From: Loxodes magnus
Lineage: Eukaryota > Ciliophora > Karyorelictea > Loxodida > Loxodidae
Reading direction: 5' to 3'
DNA: 64,000 bases
Assembly: GCA_946699065.1 (NCBI GenBank)
Contig: CAMPDV010000023.1
Coordinates: 682,001 to 746,000 of the forward strand
Part shown: positions 50,946 to 63,542 of the stretch, one piece after another
How the letters are laid out: every line of letters starts with the position of its first letter
Position numbering within the stretch: position 1 is the first letter of the stretch
Made by a program: the position numbers and the translations under genes
Notes under the pieces: generated by a model
Database searches by the model: none
What the model saw: the letters and a program-made list of their open reading frames with translations, nothing else
Told to the model about the DNA's origin: nothing

Positions 50946-51683
50946 TTATACTAACTCTAAATTTTCTTAAGGTAATATTTTATTAAGATTAACTTTCTTC
51001 TCTTAATTTTCAGATACATTTTCATATTAGATTAATTTATTTTCTATTTAGCTTTAACTATTTTATTTGTTTTAATTTCATTCTTTTTAAATTGTTGCTA
51101 TAATAAAATTAAAATTTTCTTCGATTCTATTTTGTTCTAAGATTTACTTTTATTGCAAGATATTTAGTTCTTCTTAGCAAGGAACATAGTATTCATTTTC
51201 TGATTAAATTTTTAATAAATATGGATTCTCTTAGTTTTCTAACTATTTAAATATTAAAAGCTATTTATTTCTATTGCAAAGCAGTTTTTGAAGCTCTTTA
51301 TGGATTAATTAAAGGCTATTGAACAGACTTTTTCTAAATGTAAAATGAATTTATTTATACATACGATTTTACTATTCAATTATCTTGTTAATTGATTCTT
51401 TTATTGCTTCCTTCTAATTTTTTATTAGTTCTACATCCTTGTTTAGTTATCATTAATTTTCCTTTTTTAGAATTTTTTAAACTATTTTTTCATTTTTAAT
51501 TAAGTTAATTGGTTTTTGCTTAGAAATCTTGAAGCAGTTAGGACACTTAAAACTTTTTTTCTTTTCATATTCTTCTAAAATACAATTTTAGCAAGCATTG
51601 TGGTCACAACTTAGCACTAAAGGAATGCATCGTACTTTATCGAAATCTTTTTTACAGACTAAGCAATTTTCAATCTCCTACAT
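49723..51683 (-). pseudogene. RING-finger coiled-coil paralogue, apparently decaying
   Basis: The N-terminus is an intact C3HC4 RING (Cys7, Cys10, Cys26, His28, Cys31, Cys34, Cys47, Cys50; CPNC at the end), typical of E3 ubiquitin ligases, followed by a Gln/Lys-rich coiled coil. From about 50945 downward the DNA closely matches the 3' part of the gene ending at 53184. Relative to that copy the frame is lost near 50,600 (Gln-rich heptads become Lys/Asn-rich), is regained near 50,230 (QLIDEMQYQKYS), and is lost again at the A/T homopolymer near 49,920. The C-terminal zinc motif has lost its first Cys (SYQKC for SCQKC) and the second Cys pair is changed. The total length does not divide by three. 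It may still make a shortened RING protein. Sequencing error at homopolymers is an alternative for part of this. Confidence 0.65.
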
Positions 51684-53183
51684 TTACTTGCTAAATAATT
51701 ATTAAACTAAAATATAAAATTCTTAAATCATAATAGTTTAAAGAAATTAAATACCTTAAGAATCTAAAATTTAATAAATTCAATCATAATTAATATTTTT
51801 GATTACTATAAACATAACTTATACATCTTTGTTAGATATCTAAATCAAAATCTAAAACAATTTATTAATTTTTATTTCTAAAATAATTTTTGCTAATAAT
51901 TAAAGTTTTGTTAATAATGTGATTATGATTAACTGAATACATCATTTTTAAATAAGAGGCTTTAAGTCTCGCATTTTAAATAAATTGTTTTCTAATTATT
52001 AATTCTTTTTATTTTAGTCTTTTCTTATAAATTATTTATTTAATTTCATAAAACATTTTTCTAAGAAAGTAAAGAGAAATAATAAGATTTATTAATAAAA
52101 TTGTTTCTTTTTTTAAATCATTTATCAATTTAAAACCTAGATATCATTTAAATTTTTTTAGTTTCTTAAAAATGTTCTTTGATTTAACAATTTTAAAATA
52201 ATCTAGTTTTTCAACTTTTAGTAGAATTATAATTATTATATCCATGGTATTTTCTGCTAAGAAGCTTGAATATTCAAAAGGTATAAATATCTATTTAGAT
52301 CAAGAACAATTTTATTTTATAAAATCATGAAATAAGCTTAAATTTCTTATCTTCTTGCAAAAATACTTTAGCAACTGACAGAGTTAGCCTTAAATAATTC
52401 TATGAGTAGAATTTCAAATTTAATTATCTAAGCAAATTCTCTAAACTTTTAAAAAACATATTATTATATTATTAAATATTTAGCTATTTTATTAGCTCTT
52501 CTTCAATAGATGGAAAAGAAATTAACTTTATGTAGTTTATTACTCTAAAATCTTTTAAATTCAAAAAATGTTTCTTTAAGTAACATTTAACTTAAGCAAG
52601 TTAATTTTAGATTAAAACATAGCTAAAAAGATATATGAAAATAAAAGTTAATTATATATAAAAAATATCTAAATAAACTTAAATTAAGAATATTCTAGTT
52701 TGATAAGAAAGTTATTCCTTATTAAATAATTAAAAAATATATGGCGTCTAAATTCTGCAATTATATTTCATATGGTTGTTCTTTTATTAGTTTCTCTCAT
52801 TTTATATGAAAATTCTATGAAATTTACTTTAGTTTTCGAAAAAAGAGTTTATTTCTATATAAAATTGCAATTGCTAAAATAGAGGATGAAAATTACTTTA
52901 AATTAAACTCAAAAAACAAAACTTTCTTTTAAACCAGCTAAATGGCCGAATGAATCAATTTACTAAAGCATCATTGTTTATAAAATAATTATATTTTAAA
53001 AATTTATTTATTAGATATCAATTTACTTAAAGCTCATAAATAACTAAGATTTTATGATATATTTCCGACAAGTTATTTATAATGTTTTTATAATAAGACT
53101 TAAAAATATATATGCAATAAACCTATTTATTTATTTATCGTTTTTAAAAATTTGAATGTTATTATTATGTCTTTTAATGTTTT
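51684..53183. other. AT-rich spacer between tandem paralogues
   Basis: No supported gene. It lies between the 5' end of the decaying copy and the 3' end of the intact copy. Confidence 0.6.
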
Positions 53184-54330
53184 TCATTTATAAAAAGATT
53201 TTGCGATACTTATGTCTTGCGGATTACATGATCCTTCATGCTTCTCTTTATTACATTTACTACATTAACTTTATTAATGTTCCTAACATAAAGGTATATT
53301 TCCACTAATGTGACCTGGTATTGGTTATTAACACTTTTAACAGGATATCATAGTAAATTGTTGAAAACTATTAACTTAAGGAACAAAAGTTTATTACTAT
53401 TGTCAATTATACTAAGGTTGATTTTATTAACTATAAGTGAATTAAGTCTAAGAAAGAGGGATTTAAGGATTTTAAGTTGATTGTTAAATGCTGGAATAAG
53501 TATTTGTTAATTTTGATACGTTTGAATCTTAAAAATTAAAGCTAGTGCTCTATAATGAATTAACTTCAATAGAAGCTTTTGGATTATTTACCTACAAACT
53601 TTATATCTATTAATTAAAAAATTAATTATTCATTGGAGTAATATTAAGTTAATTAGAGTATTTTTAGTATTGCATTTCATCAATAATGCCTTGCAATTAA
53701 TCCGCTCTAAGTTAAGCTTATTTTCACTGTTCTTAAGCATAATTAAATTTTTAAAATAAATCATTGTTTTAAACCTAAATTTCTTGTTTTGATTAATTCA
53801 AATACTCTAATTTCGAAGTGAGGTCTTATTACTTTAATTAAAGTTTTTAATATTAATCCTATAAGTCTTTAATATATTATTAAGCTTGAATATTTTATTG
53901 TTATTTATAATTTTAAATTTTTTCATTATCTTATTATAGTTTTTAGATTTCTTATGTCTTTTAGTAAGATAAATTTTGATACTCTTATTGCAGTTTTTAG
54001 ATTTCTTATGTCTTTTAGTAAGAAAAATTATGATACTCTTATTATAAATTTAAGATTTCTTATTATTTTAACTAAGATAAATTTTCTTTTTCTTGTTTTA
54101 AGTTGGTAAAGTTATTTAAATGTTGTTAATTTTTTTGTTTTTAAGATTCAAGTTCTTATCTTAAATTTGTAATAGTCTAAGATAATTCATTAATTTTTTA
54201 TTCAGATTAAGTTTAGATATTTTTTATTTGATCTTACTGAGATTTTACAGTTTAATCTAATTTTAAGTTTAATTGGTTCATTTAATCCTTTTCTTTTTAA
54301 AGCATTTTTTACAAATTTTCCAAATTTTCT
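53184..54330 (-). repeat. Duplicated segment, copy 2 (intact)
   Basis: Partner of 49723-50945. It encodes the distal coiled coil, the Ser/Asn linker and the C-terminal zinc module in an open frame. Confidence 0.85.
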
Positions 54331-57059
54331 ATTTTTATTATTTATTAAAGAATTAAAGTATTCAAATTTTCGTCTTTTTATTCAAGCTATTTCTTTCTTT
54401 TTTTGCATTCTTTTTTCAAGTTTACGTATTATTCTTAAATTTTGTTTACAACTTCCACAGATTTTAATTCTTCATTCAAGTTTTATTGTTAATCTCCTTA
54501 AGCTTATTATAATTCCATGTTATCTATCAAGTTTTATTCTTATTGATTTTGAGACAAATAATTATAAAATTGATTATAATTTTACTATTACTATAGCTGC
54601 TGATTATTTAGTTACTCTATTTATTAGTAGTTATTTTTAATATATTCTTACAAATCTTTAATTTTTTAAATATAGCTTTAAAGTTACTATTGATTATTGC
54701 CTTATCTTTAATTAGTGTTTGATTAAAAAATGTTGTAAAGTTCTTACAATTCTTAAGTTATCTTATTAAAATCTTATAATTGATTTTATAAGTTAGCAAC
54801 TTGCCTTTCATATTATTAAACTTCTATAATTTTTTAGTCTCTTTCGTTTTACAATTAACTAATTATATTTTGCAAATCATTACATTCATTTTAAGCTTCC
54901 AATATTTTTTTTTCCTTATCATTTAAATCATTTTATCTCTTAAATTAAACACTTGTAATATTTTTAATTAATTCATCTTTGTTTTTATTTTCATTTTCTA
55001 ATTTTCTAATTTATACTTCTAATTAATTCTTTCATTTTGTATAACTTTGCTCCTTCTCTTAAGTTTAAATCACCAAAATTTACCACTATTTCTAGAAATT
55101 CCTTTAAATTTAACTAGTATTTTGTTAAAGTTATTTATTATCTCTAGATAATTGATTTACTTCTTATTCATAGCTTTAAATTTATTTTAAGTACATTTAG
55201 GTTTTACTTTCTAATTCCTTGTTAGCATACTATAAATGATTTGCTTCGTTTTCCTTTACAGCTAATTAATTTGACAGTTGACTAATTTTTTGTTCAACTT
55301 CTTAGTTGCTTTATTCTATCTTAAATTATAAAATAGTATTTTATTTATTGATTTCCTCGATTTAGTTATTTTTATTAGAAAATTAAAGATGATATTAATT
55401 TAGACGGTTATTGCTTGCCGATAAATTTTCATACTAGTTTTAACTCTAAGCTTAAGCTTTTTAGAAACCCTCTATTTAATTCTAAATTTATAAAATACTT
55501 TATTCTAATTTTTATTTCTGATTTATATACTATCTAATTTCTTCTTATTATTGATCATTCTATTTCGTATATTAATCTTTTACTTCTTTAACAGTTTATT
55601 CTATCATCTAGTTCTCTATTTTTTAATTTTATATTTCATTTTCAGATTAAGATATTTTTTCCTTCAATTCTATTAATGATTTTTAACACTCAACATATTT
55701 AGTATTTTTCTCTTTGAATTCTTACTCTAACTTTTAGATATAGCCAGCTTTGCTTTAAATTATTTACTTTTATACTACGATTTTATATTCTAGGTCCTTT
55801 ATTTATCTTTACTGTAGCTTAGAAGTTTAATCTTTTTAATATATTTATTCTATTAATATCTTTTTTTCCTAAGAATAATTATTATTTTATTCCTGCAATT
55901 ATGATTCTAATTTTTAGATATAATCAGATTTGCTTTAAATTATTTACTTTTATTCTACGATCTCACCTTCTAGGTCCTTTATTTATCTTTACTGTAGCTT
56001 AGAAGTTTAATCTTTTTAATATATTTATTCTATTAATATCTTTTTTTCCTAAGAATAATTATTATTTTATTCCTGCAATTATGATTCTAATTTTTAGATA
56101 TAATCAGATTTGCTTTAAATTATTTACTTTTATTCTACGATCTCACCTTCTAGGTCCTTTATTTATCTTTACTGTAGCTTAGAAGTTTAATCTTTTTAAT
56201 ATATTTATTCTATTAATATCTTCTTTTCCTAAGAATAATTATTATTTTATTCCTGCAATTATGATTCTAATTTTTAGATATAATCAGATTTGCTTTAAAT
56301 TATTTACTTTTATTCTACGATCTCACCTTCTAGGTCCTTTATTTATCTTTACTGTTGATTTTTTTGATTCTATAAATTATTAATTTCAGTTTACTATTAA
56401 GAGATCTAATCGATTGCCTTTTATATATCTTATTCTTTTTATTAGTTTTTTTAAGTAATATCCTAGTTATTTCGCTGTAACGTTTTTATTTATTCTTATT
56501 ATTCACTTATAGAAAAGTTTAATTAAATAATAGTTTCTTATTAGTTCTTTATTTCTTTTTTTTATTCATCTATTTTCTGCAGTTATTCTCCAATTGCTCC
56601 ATTTTGTGATTCATATGCTTAAATTAACTTTTATAATTTTTCAATATGTTCTTACTGTTTGCATAAATTTTCGCTAAAAGATTCTTCACTTTCTTTTCAT
56701 AAGTTGTATTATAATAATTATGCTTATCATTTTTTATAGCTACTTTCATCTACAGGTTGATGATATTAATTTTATTAGTAATTTTAAATATCTTAAATCC
56801 ATTGGATATTATTTGCTTGAGCAATAAATTGATTATTTTTTTCATTTTAGTACTTTTCATCAAAAATCGTAAAATGATCCAAAGAGCAGTATAATTAAAA
56901 TTTTTTCTCAGGTTAAAAATGTTTGCTAATAAATTAGCTTTTCCATAACGGACTCAAGTGTTAATCGCAAAAAGAATGACCACATTTCAACTTGAATTCC
57001 TCATTCGCTTTCTTCTTACAATTTTCAAAAGAGCATTGCAAATATGTATTGCCTTGCAT
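53184..57059 (-). CDS. Long coiled-coil protein with N- and C-terminal zinc modules
   Basis: A 1,291-residue intronless protein, intact in frame. The N-terminal zinc module has Cys9, Cys14, Cys26, His28, Cys31 and His34 (KCGHSFCDQH), followed by a second YCSLDH patch, RING/B-box-like. Residues ~150-1,190 are Gln/Lys/Glu coiled coil, including three and a half near-identical 60-residue repeats (IKDLEGEIVEQKQIIQSK). A Ser/Asn/Gln linker follows. The last ~50 residues form a second zinc module: SCQKCQQPIPGH, LCQEH, QCSKCNKEKHEGSC. Paired Cys/His modules at both ends of a long rod suggest a scaffold or E3-type adaptor, but this is inference. TGA is Trp at several sites (EQWKQAQ, YNWQQQ); stop TGA at 53184. 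The 3' part is duplicated in the neighbouring gene. Confidence 0.78.
55715..56355 (-). repeat. 180-bp tandem repeat, about 3.5 copies
   Basis: Units at 55741-55920, 55921-56100 and 56101-56280, plus a 75-bp partial to 56355. The central units are almost identical (one T/C difference noted near 56223). They encode a 60-residue coiled-coil unit in frame within the zinc/coiled-coil gene. The near identity suggests recent expansion or homogenisation. Confidence 0.93.
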
Positions 57060-58973
57060 TTTTAAAATTGAATTTAGGAAAGCTTTAAAAAAATGTTTAT
57101 ATTATAAATTCATAAATTTATGATTTCCTAAAAATTTATCTTGTAATATTCTAACTTAAGCATGCTTAATTAAGCAAAAATTTACTTATAAGTTATGAAT
57201 ATAATATAAAAATGTTGAAGATAAATTATTACAATCATTTAATGTCTATAATTAAAAAAGACAATCATAATATTTTTCTTCTTTATTAATTAATAAAAAC
57301 TAAAACTCTATAAGGTTAAATTAGTGAATATATATCTTAGTATTTTCTATTTATTTAAATCATATTATATATCATTTATGCTCTTTATTTGAATACATTT
57401 ATCATTAAATTTGCAGATTCATATCCAAACAAATACAAATTCAGCAATAACTTTACAGTTTCTTATACATTAATCTTATTTTAAAATTAATTAGCACTAA
57501 GAAGCAAATCTCTATTTAATTAAAATATTATTTTATTAAATCGTTTATTTAAGCTTTGCAATTAATAAAAGACTACTTTATTATTAAAATTTATACCTTA
57601 AATTCTCTAGTTTAATTAATTTTGTTAGTTGATTATAATTTATATATAGCTACTTTTATTCTTTCATTTTTTAAACAGTTTTTTATAATTTTAAATTGCT
57701 TTCTTTTAAGGGACTATTTTTATTTAATTTTTTCTTTTATAATTATTTTATTTTAGAAGTTTTTATTTCGTTAGTAAAAGACAGTATTTGATCTAAAGAG
57801 TTTAAGAAAAATGTATTTATTCTGCGAAATAAATAAAAATAGCTATTGAAAATACAATGGAATTTTAGACCAAACTAATTTACACTAGCTTTAACAATTT
57901 TTACATATGGATTTAAATAGCCATTTATCTAAATAAGGTTAAGCATATCATTAAGAGCTTCAACTTATTTATATATAATATCTCTTTATATAAATTACTA
58001 GCAATCGTTGTTTAATTAAGCTTAAATATTTTAAATAAATCTTAATAAGGAACTATCTACATAACTTATTCTGATTATTTTCATTAATTTTCAATTCTTA
58101 AATAACAAAATTAAATTGAAGGACTTAAAATCTTAACTAAACAATTCTTTAAATAACTAACATAAATAAAATTGTGCTTTATCTATATTAAGGCTTATAA
58201 ATATTATAAACTTAAAGCATATGAACTACTTATTTAACTTCTTTAAATTGAACTTCAATTGAGATTTTGAACTCTATTATTTGATAACTGAACAATTGTA
58301 CTTAGACTTAAGTTTAGTTTCTTAGTTCTTACTTATAAATAATTGAGTTAAACTGTAAAATTATTTTAATAAAATATAATAATACACTCAATTAAATAGT
58401 TTAGAGTTGCATATGATGAACTTCTTATAATTAATTATCTGCTAATCTAAGATTAGAATAATAGCCTATATCTAAATTATAGAAAGAAGCTTTATTATTT
58501 ATATCTCATAAAGAGTACTAAGTGGCTAAATTTATTTTGTTTGCAAGAGAGAAATTATAAACTAGAAGCCAAGTTAATAGTTTAAATAAAGGTATCCTAT
58601 CTATCTTGAAATTTAAAAATAATAAAAGTTAATTTGAAGATTCTCTAAAGTAAAATCTATCTTAGCAAATCTAAAAAGCTAATACTCTTAATTAAAAGAT
58701 TAAATTTTTGAATCTTCTATCTTTAATTATATATAATCTATTTTAACTCAAGAAAGCAACTAAAATTACAGTAATAACGAAATGATTTGTAGGTATTAAG
58801 ATAGTAAGTTGGTTTATTAAAAGGAAAAATAATAAAACTACTAAATAATAGAGCAGATAATTATACATATAAGTATTAGATATCTAATAAGAGTATATCT
58901 TCTAAATTTAAATATTTACAGCTATGAAATTACTAATTTAATTTGATTCAACATTTAAATTTCCAGACTTAAA
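57060..58973. other. AT-rich spacer
   Basis: About 1.9 kb between divergent genes. There is a small AT palindrome near 57105-57125 (AAATTCATAAATTTATGA) but no gene or RNA that I can support. Confidence 0.55.
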
Positions 58974-61900
58974 ATGATCTAAGAAGATAATTAAGAGAAG
59001 CAAGTGAATAAACTACGTTAAAGTTCTTAGTTAGAAATTTTAAAACTAAGTGCTAAATAGAGAATAGAACATTTTAGCAAGGGCAAAAATAGAGAAAAAA
59101 AAGTAAGATATCTATAATTCAACTAAAATATTTTCCCATATGAATAATTGGAACAAAAACCATCCTTTAAAAAAATTCAGAGTAAATTCTAAGAAATTAA
59201 GGAATTCTCAAAGTAACTTTTCAAAGAAAAAATTAAAGAATTTTAAAGACTTTAGGAGTTAAACAAAGTATAAAGTGGAGATTTTGAGAATTTTGTTGAA
59301 GCTTAACTATAAAGATGACTTTAATAAAACTAGGAATGGAAAGAATTACATTAGCATTTCACTAAATTAACAGGTACTCAATATGTAAAATCTTAAGAGC
59401 AATTTAAATAAATTATTTGTAGAGCTTTAAAAAAATTATATTTTAAAAGAATTAAGAAGAAAGAAGCTATTGAAAACCTTAAGTAAATTTTCATTTTATA
59501 GCATCTTTTAAAGACCAAGCAGAGCAGAAATTAAATCGGAAAAGAAAGCAATTAGTAATGTTTAGCAAATGTATAAAAAGCTAAAAAAGGAAATGGGGTA
59601 TGATTTAATTACTTTTTGGATTGAAACTTCAGCTGAAAAGACTAAAATTATGAACTATGTGTAGAGTCTAATACATCATTAAGGGCATTTTGTAAGAATA
59701 TTATAAAAAATTACCAAAAAGACTTAAGTTTTTCTTCCTATTCCAAACTAAATTATTATGGGATATGGACTTGAAAATCCTTTATATATCTTTCTTGACT
59801 AAAATGGTTAAGTATAATATCAGAAAAATTTGGATCTTAATCAAATCAAGTAGTGTTATGAACATATGTGCTAGACTGAAAATCCAAGTTTCAAACTCAA
59901 ACAGAATAATTATTATCCAAAGGTAATTCTAAAGGATGAAAATTATTTTGCAACAGGGAGAAAAAATTTGGAGTAAAGAAAAACTGAAATGGAGATAGTA
60001 AGAAATCATGCTATTTATCCTAAAGAAGGAGACGAAGCATTGAAATATATAAAATAAGAAATATCATTAATTTAGTCTTAAAAAAACTGAATCCTATAGC
60101 AATTCATATTTCCTAAGGGAAAAAAGGCTTGCAAATTAAGAGTAATTTGAAATGAAGATAAAATTAACTAATTTAAATGCTTCATAATAACTAACAAAAA
60201 CAGAATGGATGGGTTAACTGAATATGATGCAAATAAAAATTACAAGGTATAGGAATAATAAGAAGAAAAGTTACTCCAATAGGAAAGTATCTGAGAGTTA
60301 GCGAAATAGCTTGATGCTGAACTAATTCACTAGTTTGAATATTCTCATCCTGAATTAGTAAAAATATTGCAGTAAAAAAAAGCTGATGAAACTATATTTA
60401 ATATGTATAAGTATTTGAAACATTTACAAGTTGAATTAAATAGAGAAATTGATACTCTTGAGTTTATAGGAAAAATTATTCATACTGATGAGCAGTTAAG
60501 TTAGTCAGTTATCTGCCAAAATTTTATTAAATCATATACAATATAACAGAGCAAGGGAAATATCCAATTCATGAAGATGAATAAGTTGATGAAAAGTGAT
60601 ACATTAAATATGATTGAAGAGTTTGATTCTAATGAATGATATAAATAATAGTAGAACAAATAAAGTATAGAAGTAAATCAATAAATCTTAAAATAGGAGT
60701 AAAAATAGAGGCAAGTAAAGTTAATAGAAAATAATTAAGCTAATAACTAAAAAACGCCTAGAATTGAAGTAAAATATTATAAGAAAATATATTCAGCAAA
60801 CTCACAAGACTTAGAAAGCTGCACTATTGATTAATTAATTAACTAGGAATTCGTAAATGAACCAAAAAAAATTTTGCTTAAAGTTAAAAACACTTTAGAT
60901 ATTAATTTTTTCTTATGTAAGTAAAAGAGAATTACAAAATTAGTATGCGATTTTATTTAAGATTTTAACAAGAAATGATGACTTATAAACGTAAGGATGA
61001 TAAACTGACAATATTTATAAGAAAAGAATCAATTAAATAATTCTTTAATCCGAAAGCAAAACAAACTGAAAAAAATAAGTTTGAGTTCTAGTACATTTGA
61101 GAATACAGCTGGCGGAAATAAAAAAGAGATAATATGTTGTGGAGATTTTTGTGATATAATGGAAGGCTTAAATGACGAAAATGATTTGAAAGTTTAGATC
61201 TTTTTAGCACTTGAAGGTTAATATACTTAGTCTATAGTAGATATTTTTAACTACTTGGAATAAGATTAGCACTCATTTAATTTATTCGAAGATTAGTAAA
61301 AAAGTTAATTTACTATGGAAGATGCTCCGTTTGACAAGAAAATTCAGTATAAAATGATGAGAAAAACTATTGTTGAGCAAAGGTAAGACACAAATTCGAT
61401 TTATTTAAAATTAAAGAATCTTCCTAAGGAAAATTTAAAGGAGATGTGAGAATAGTTGTAAAACTACTTCAAAATCAGTAAAACTAGAGAAGAAGTTCAG
61501 TAAAAGCTGAGAAGATATATCTAGAGGATTGAATGTAAAAAGATAGATGTTTTGAATAATGATTTAAATAGAATTTTCGATAGAGTTCCTATTTGTGCAA
61601 TCTGCTACAAAATTTACAAAGATTATGAAAAAAGAAAAATATTGAGTAACATGTCCAAGATTCAACTTAATACAACGTCTGATGCTATCAAAGATGATTC
61701 ATTTAACGGATAATTATTAAACAAAGAAATGAGTACTACTTGTACAATGGAAACATTACCATCTCATTAAAAAAATAAATCGGCAGATGCTTCTTCTCTC
61801 TTCAATAATAGCAGCAATAAGAAATCAGATCATGCAGCTATTTTAAATTTTATTAACAATGGAGTGATTACAAAAAATCTTAATTTCATATAATTTGAAC

Positions 61901-62690
61901 TGGATAAAAAATTAAGACAAAAAGAAATGATGGAGAACAAAAACAATAAAAGAAAAGCGATAAGTCATAGCATTATTCAATAAAATAAATAGATTGATCA
62001 AAAAATACATTCAATGCAAAATTTTATGACTAATGAAAGTGACTGAAGCAAGCTTTCAAAGGTTCAAAATGATTTCTTAAACTTTTATACTCAACATTAT
62101 GAAAGAATAAAAGAGGATAATTACAGTAAAATAGTAAAGACTGAAAATTCTGAGAATAATGAATTTAACTAATAGCATCCAGAGTTGAAAAGAATCTTAG
62201 AGCTATATAATAAGTTTAATAACAAAAGACAAAAAAAGACAGTTACTTTTTCTAATTTAAATGACTAAAATAAAAGCTAGATTTAATATTTTCCATGTTT
62301 TCCTACAAACAAATCAAATGACTATTCATTTGAAGAGAGAAACTCAAATAATCAAAGCCTAAATAAAACTTTTATAGATGAAGTGGTATAAAATTATGAA
62401 AATCAACGTGTTAAAGCAAAAATATCCAAACAGAAATGACAAGAATAATAAAAAATAAAATAAAGATAGCAAAACGAAAAATATTAGAAGTTTGTATTGG
62501 ACATTCAGTTTAAGAGATTTTAATAATTCAACAAAAATTCAAATTAAAGTGGTTGCAAAACACCATAGTACTTAAAGGAAAAATCAATAACTTAAAGCTT
62601 CACAAGCACTTAATCAATAAAAGACAGTAAGCTTCAAAAGAGCAAAAAAATGATAAAATAGAAAAGCCTTTATTATTCACAAATAGTTGA
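58974..62690 (+). CDS. Large Lys/Asn/Gln-rich protein of unknown function
   Basis: About 1,230 residues; I do not recognise the family. A 19-nt intron (59483-59501, GTAAAT...TATAG) joins KEAIENL to IFQRPSRAEIKSEKK; both sides are clearly coding. The best-structured part is residues ~200-800, for example GYDLITFWIETS, YKYLKHLQVELNREID, KTPRIEVKYYKKIYSAN, LDINFFLCKQKRITKLVCDF and EGQYTQSIVDIFNYL. A VPICAICYKIYKDYEKRK segment near residue 865 has a Cys-x2-Cys pair. The rest is low-complexity and probably disordered. About ten internal TGAs fit Trp. The 3' end is unsure: without a further small intron near 62,630 (14-16 nt GTAAGC...) there is no nearby TGA; with it, TGA at 62651 or 62688 terminates. 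Confidence 0.65.
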
Positions 62691-63542
62691 TATATAATTT
62701 TAATGTATTACTTATAATAACAATCATAAACTAAACATTGCTCAATATATAAATAATTATATTTTATTTAATTTTTATGGATAATTCTAATTTATTACAA
62801 ATCAAGAATAAGTGATATTTAGCAAGATATTATAAATAACTTCACTAAATGTTCATCACTATTAAAAGAAGAGATACAGAATGATCATTTTTAATTAAAA
62901 TAAGCAAAAATAATAATTATCTTAAATTAATTTATCAGAGATCTAGCTATTGAGGCTTATTTAAAGATTTTAATGACTAGGTAATTAATTATTTTAAACT
63001 ATTGGAAACTTAATTTTTAATAAACTTACAATCTATATAAAGAAATGTTGCAAGTTTAAAATACCTTAATATTAAGAAAGGTTTTATAGCTTACTAAAAT
63101 TAAAAAAATTATTTTAAAATTCATTTTTAACTTCTACTTGAATAGTTCTCGATTTTCTATTATTCAAATTCTGCATTAAAATATCTAATTTTAAAACCAT
63201 TCAGACATTTAATTTATTACAATGTCCTTTATAAGTTCATTGCTAAAGCTCTATTAAAAGGTTCTCGTTTAATCTTAATTTAGTGTGAAATATTGGTAAA
63301 TGAAAAATAAGAAAGAATACTGAATTGAGTATAAAATTAAAAAATATTAATAAAATAATATTTGATTAATTAATAAAAGCTTAAATATAACTGTAAGACA
63401 CTTTCTATTTAGAGATTAAAATAAACATTATGTAAATTATTAGTCTTATAAGAGAAATGCAAGGTATATTTTAAAATCTTTGTTTAATGCTTAGTTAATT
63501 TTATATATTATGTATTGATTAGAGAATTCGAGTGATTAAAAA
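62691..63542. other. AT-rich spacer
   Basis: No supported feature. The frame of the upstream gene remains open for some distance but loses coding character. Confidence 0.5.

Noticed and set aside
49723-54330. Two dispersed copies first considered as a mobile element
   Set aside because: The repeat ends at gene stop codons and encodes protein in both copies, with no terminal repeats, target-site duplications or transposase; tandem gene duplication explains it.
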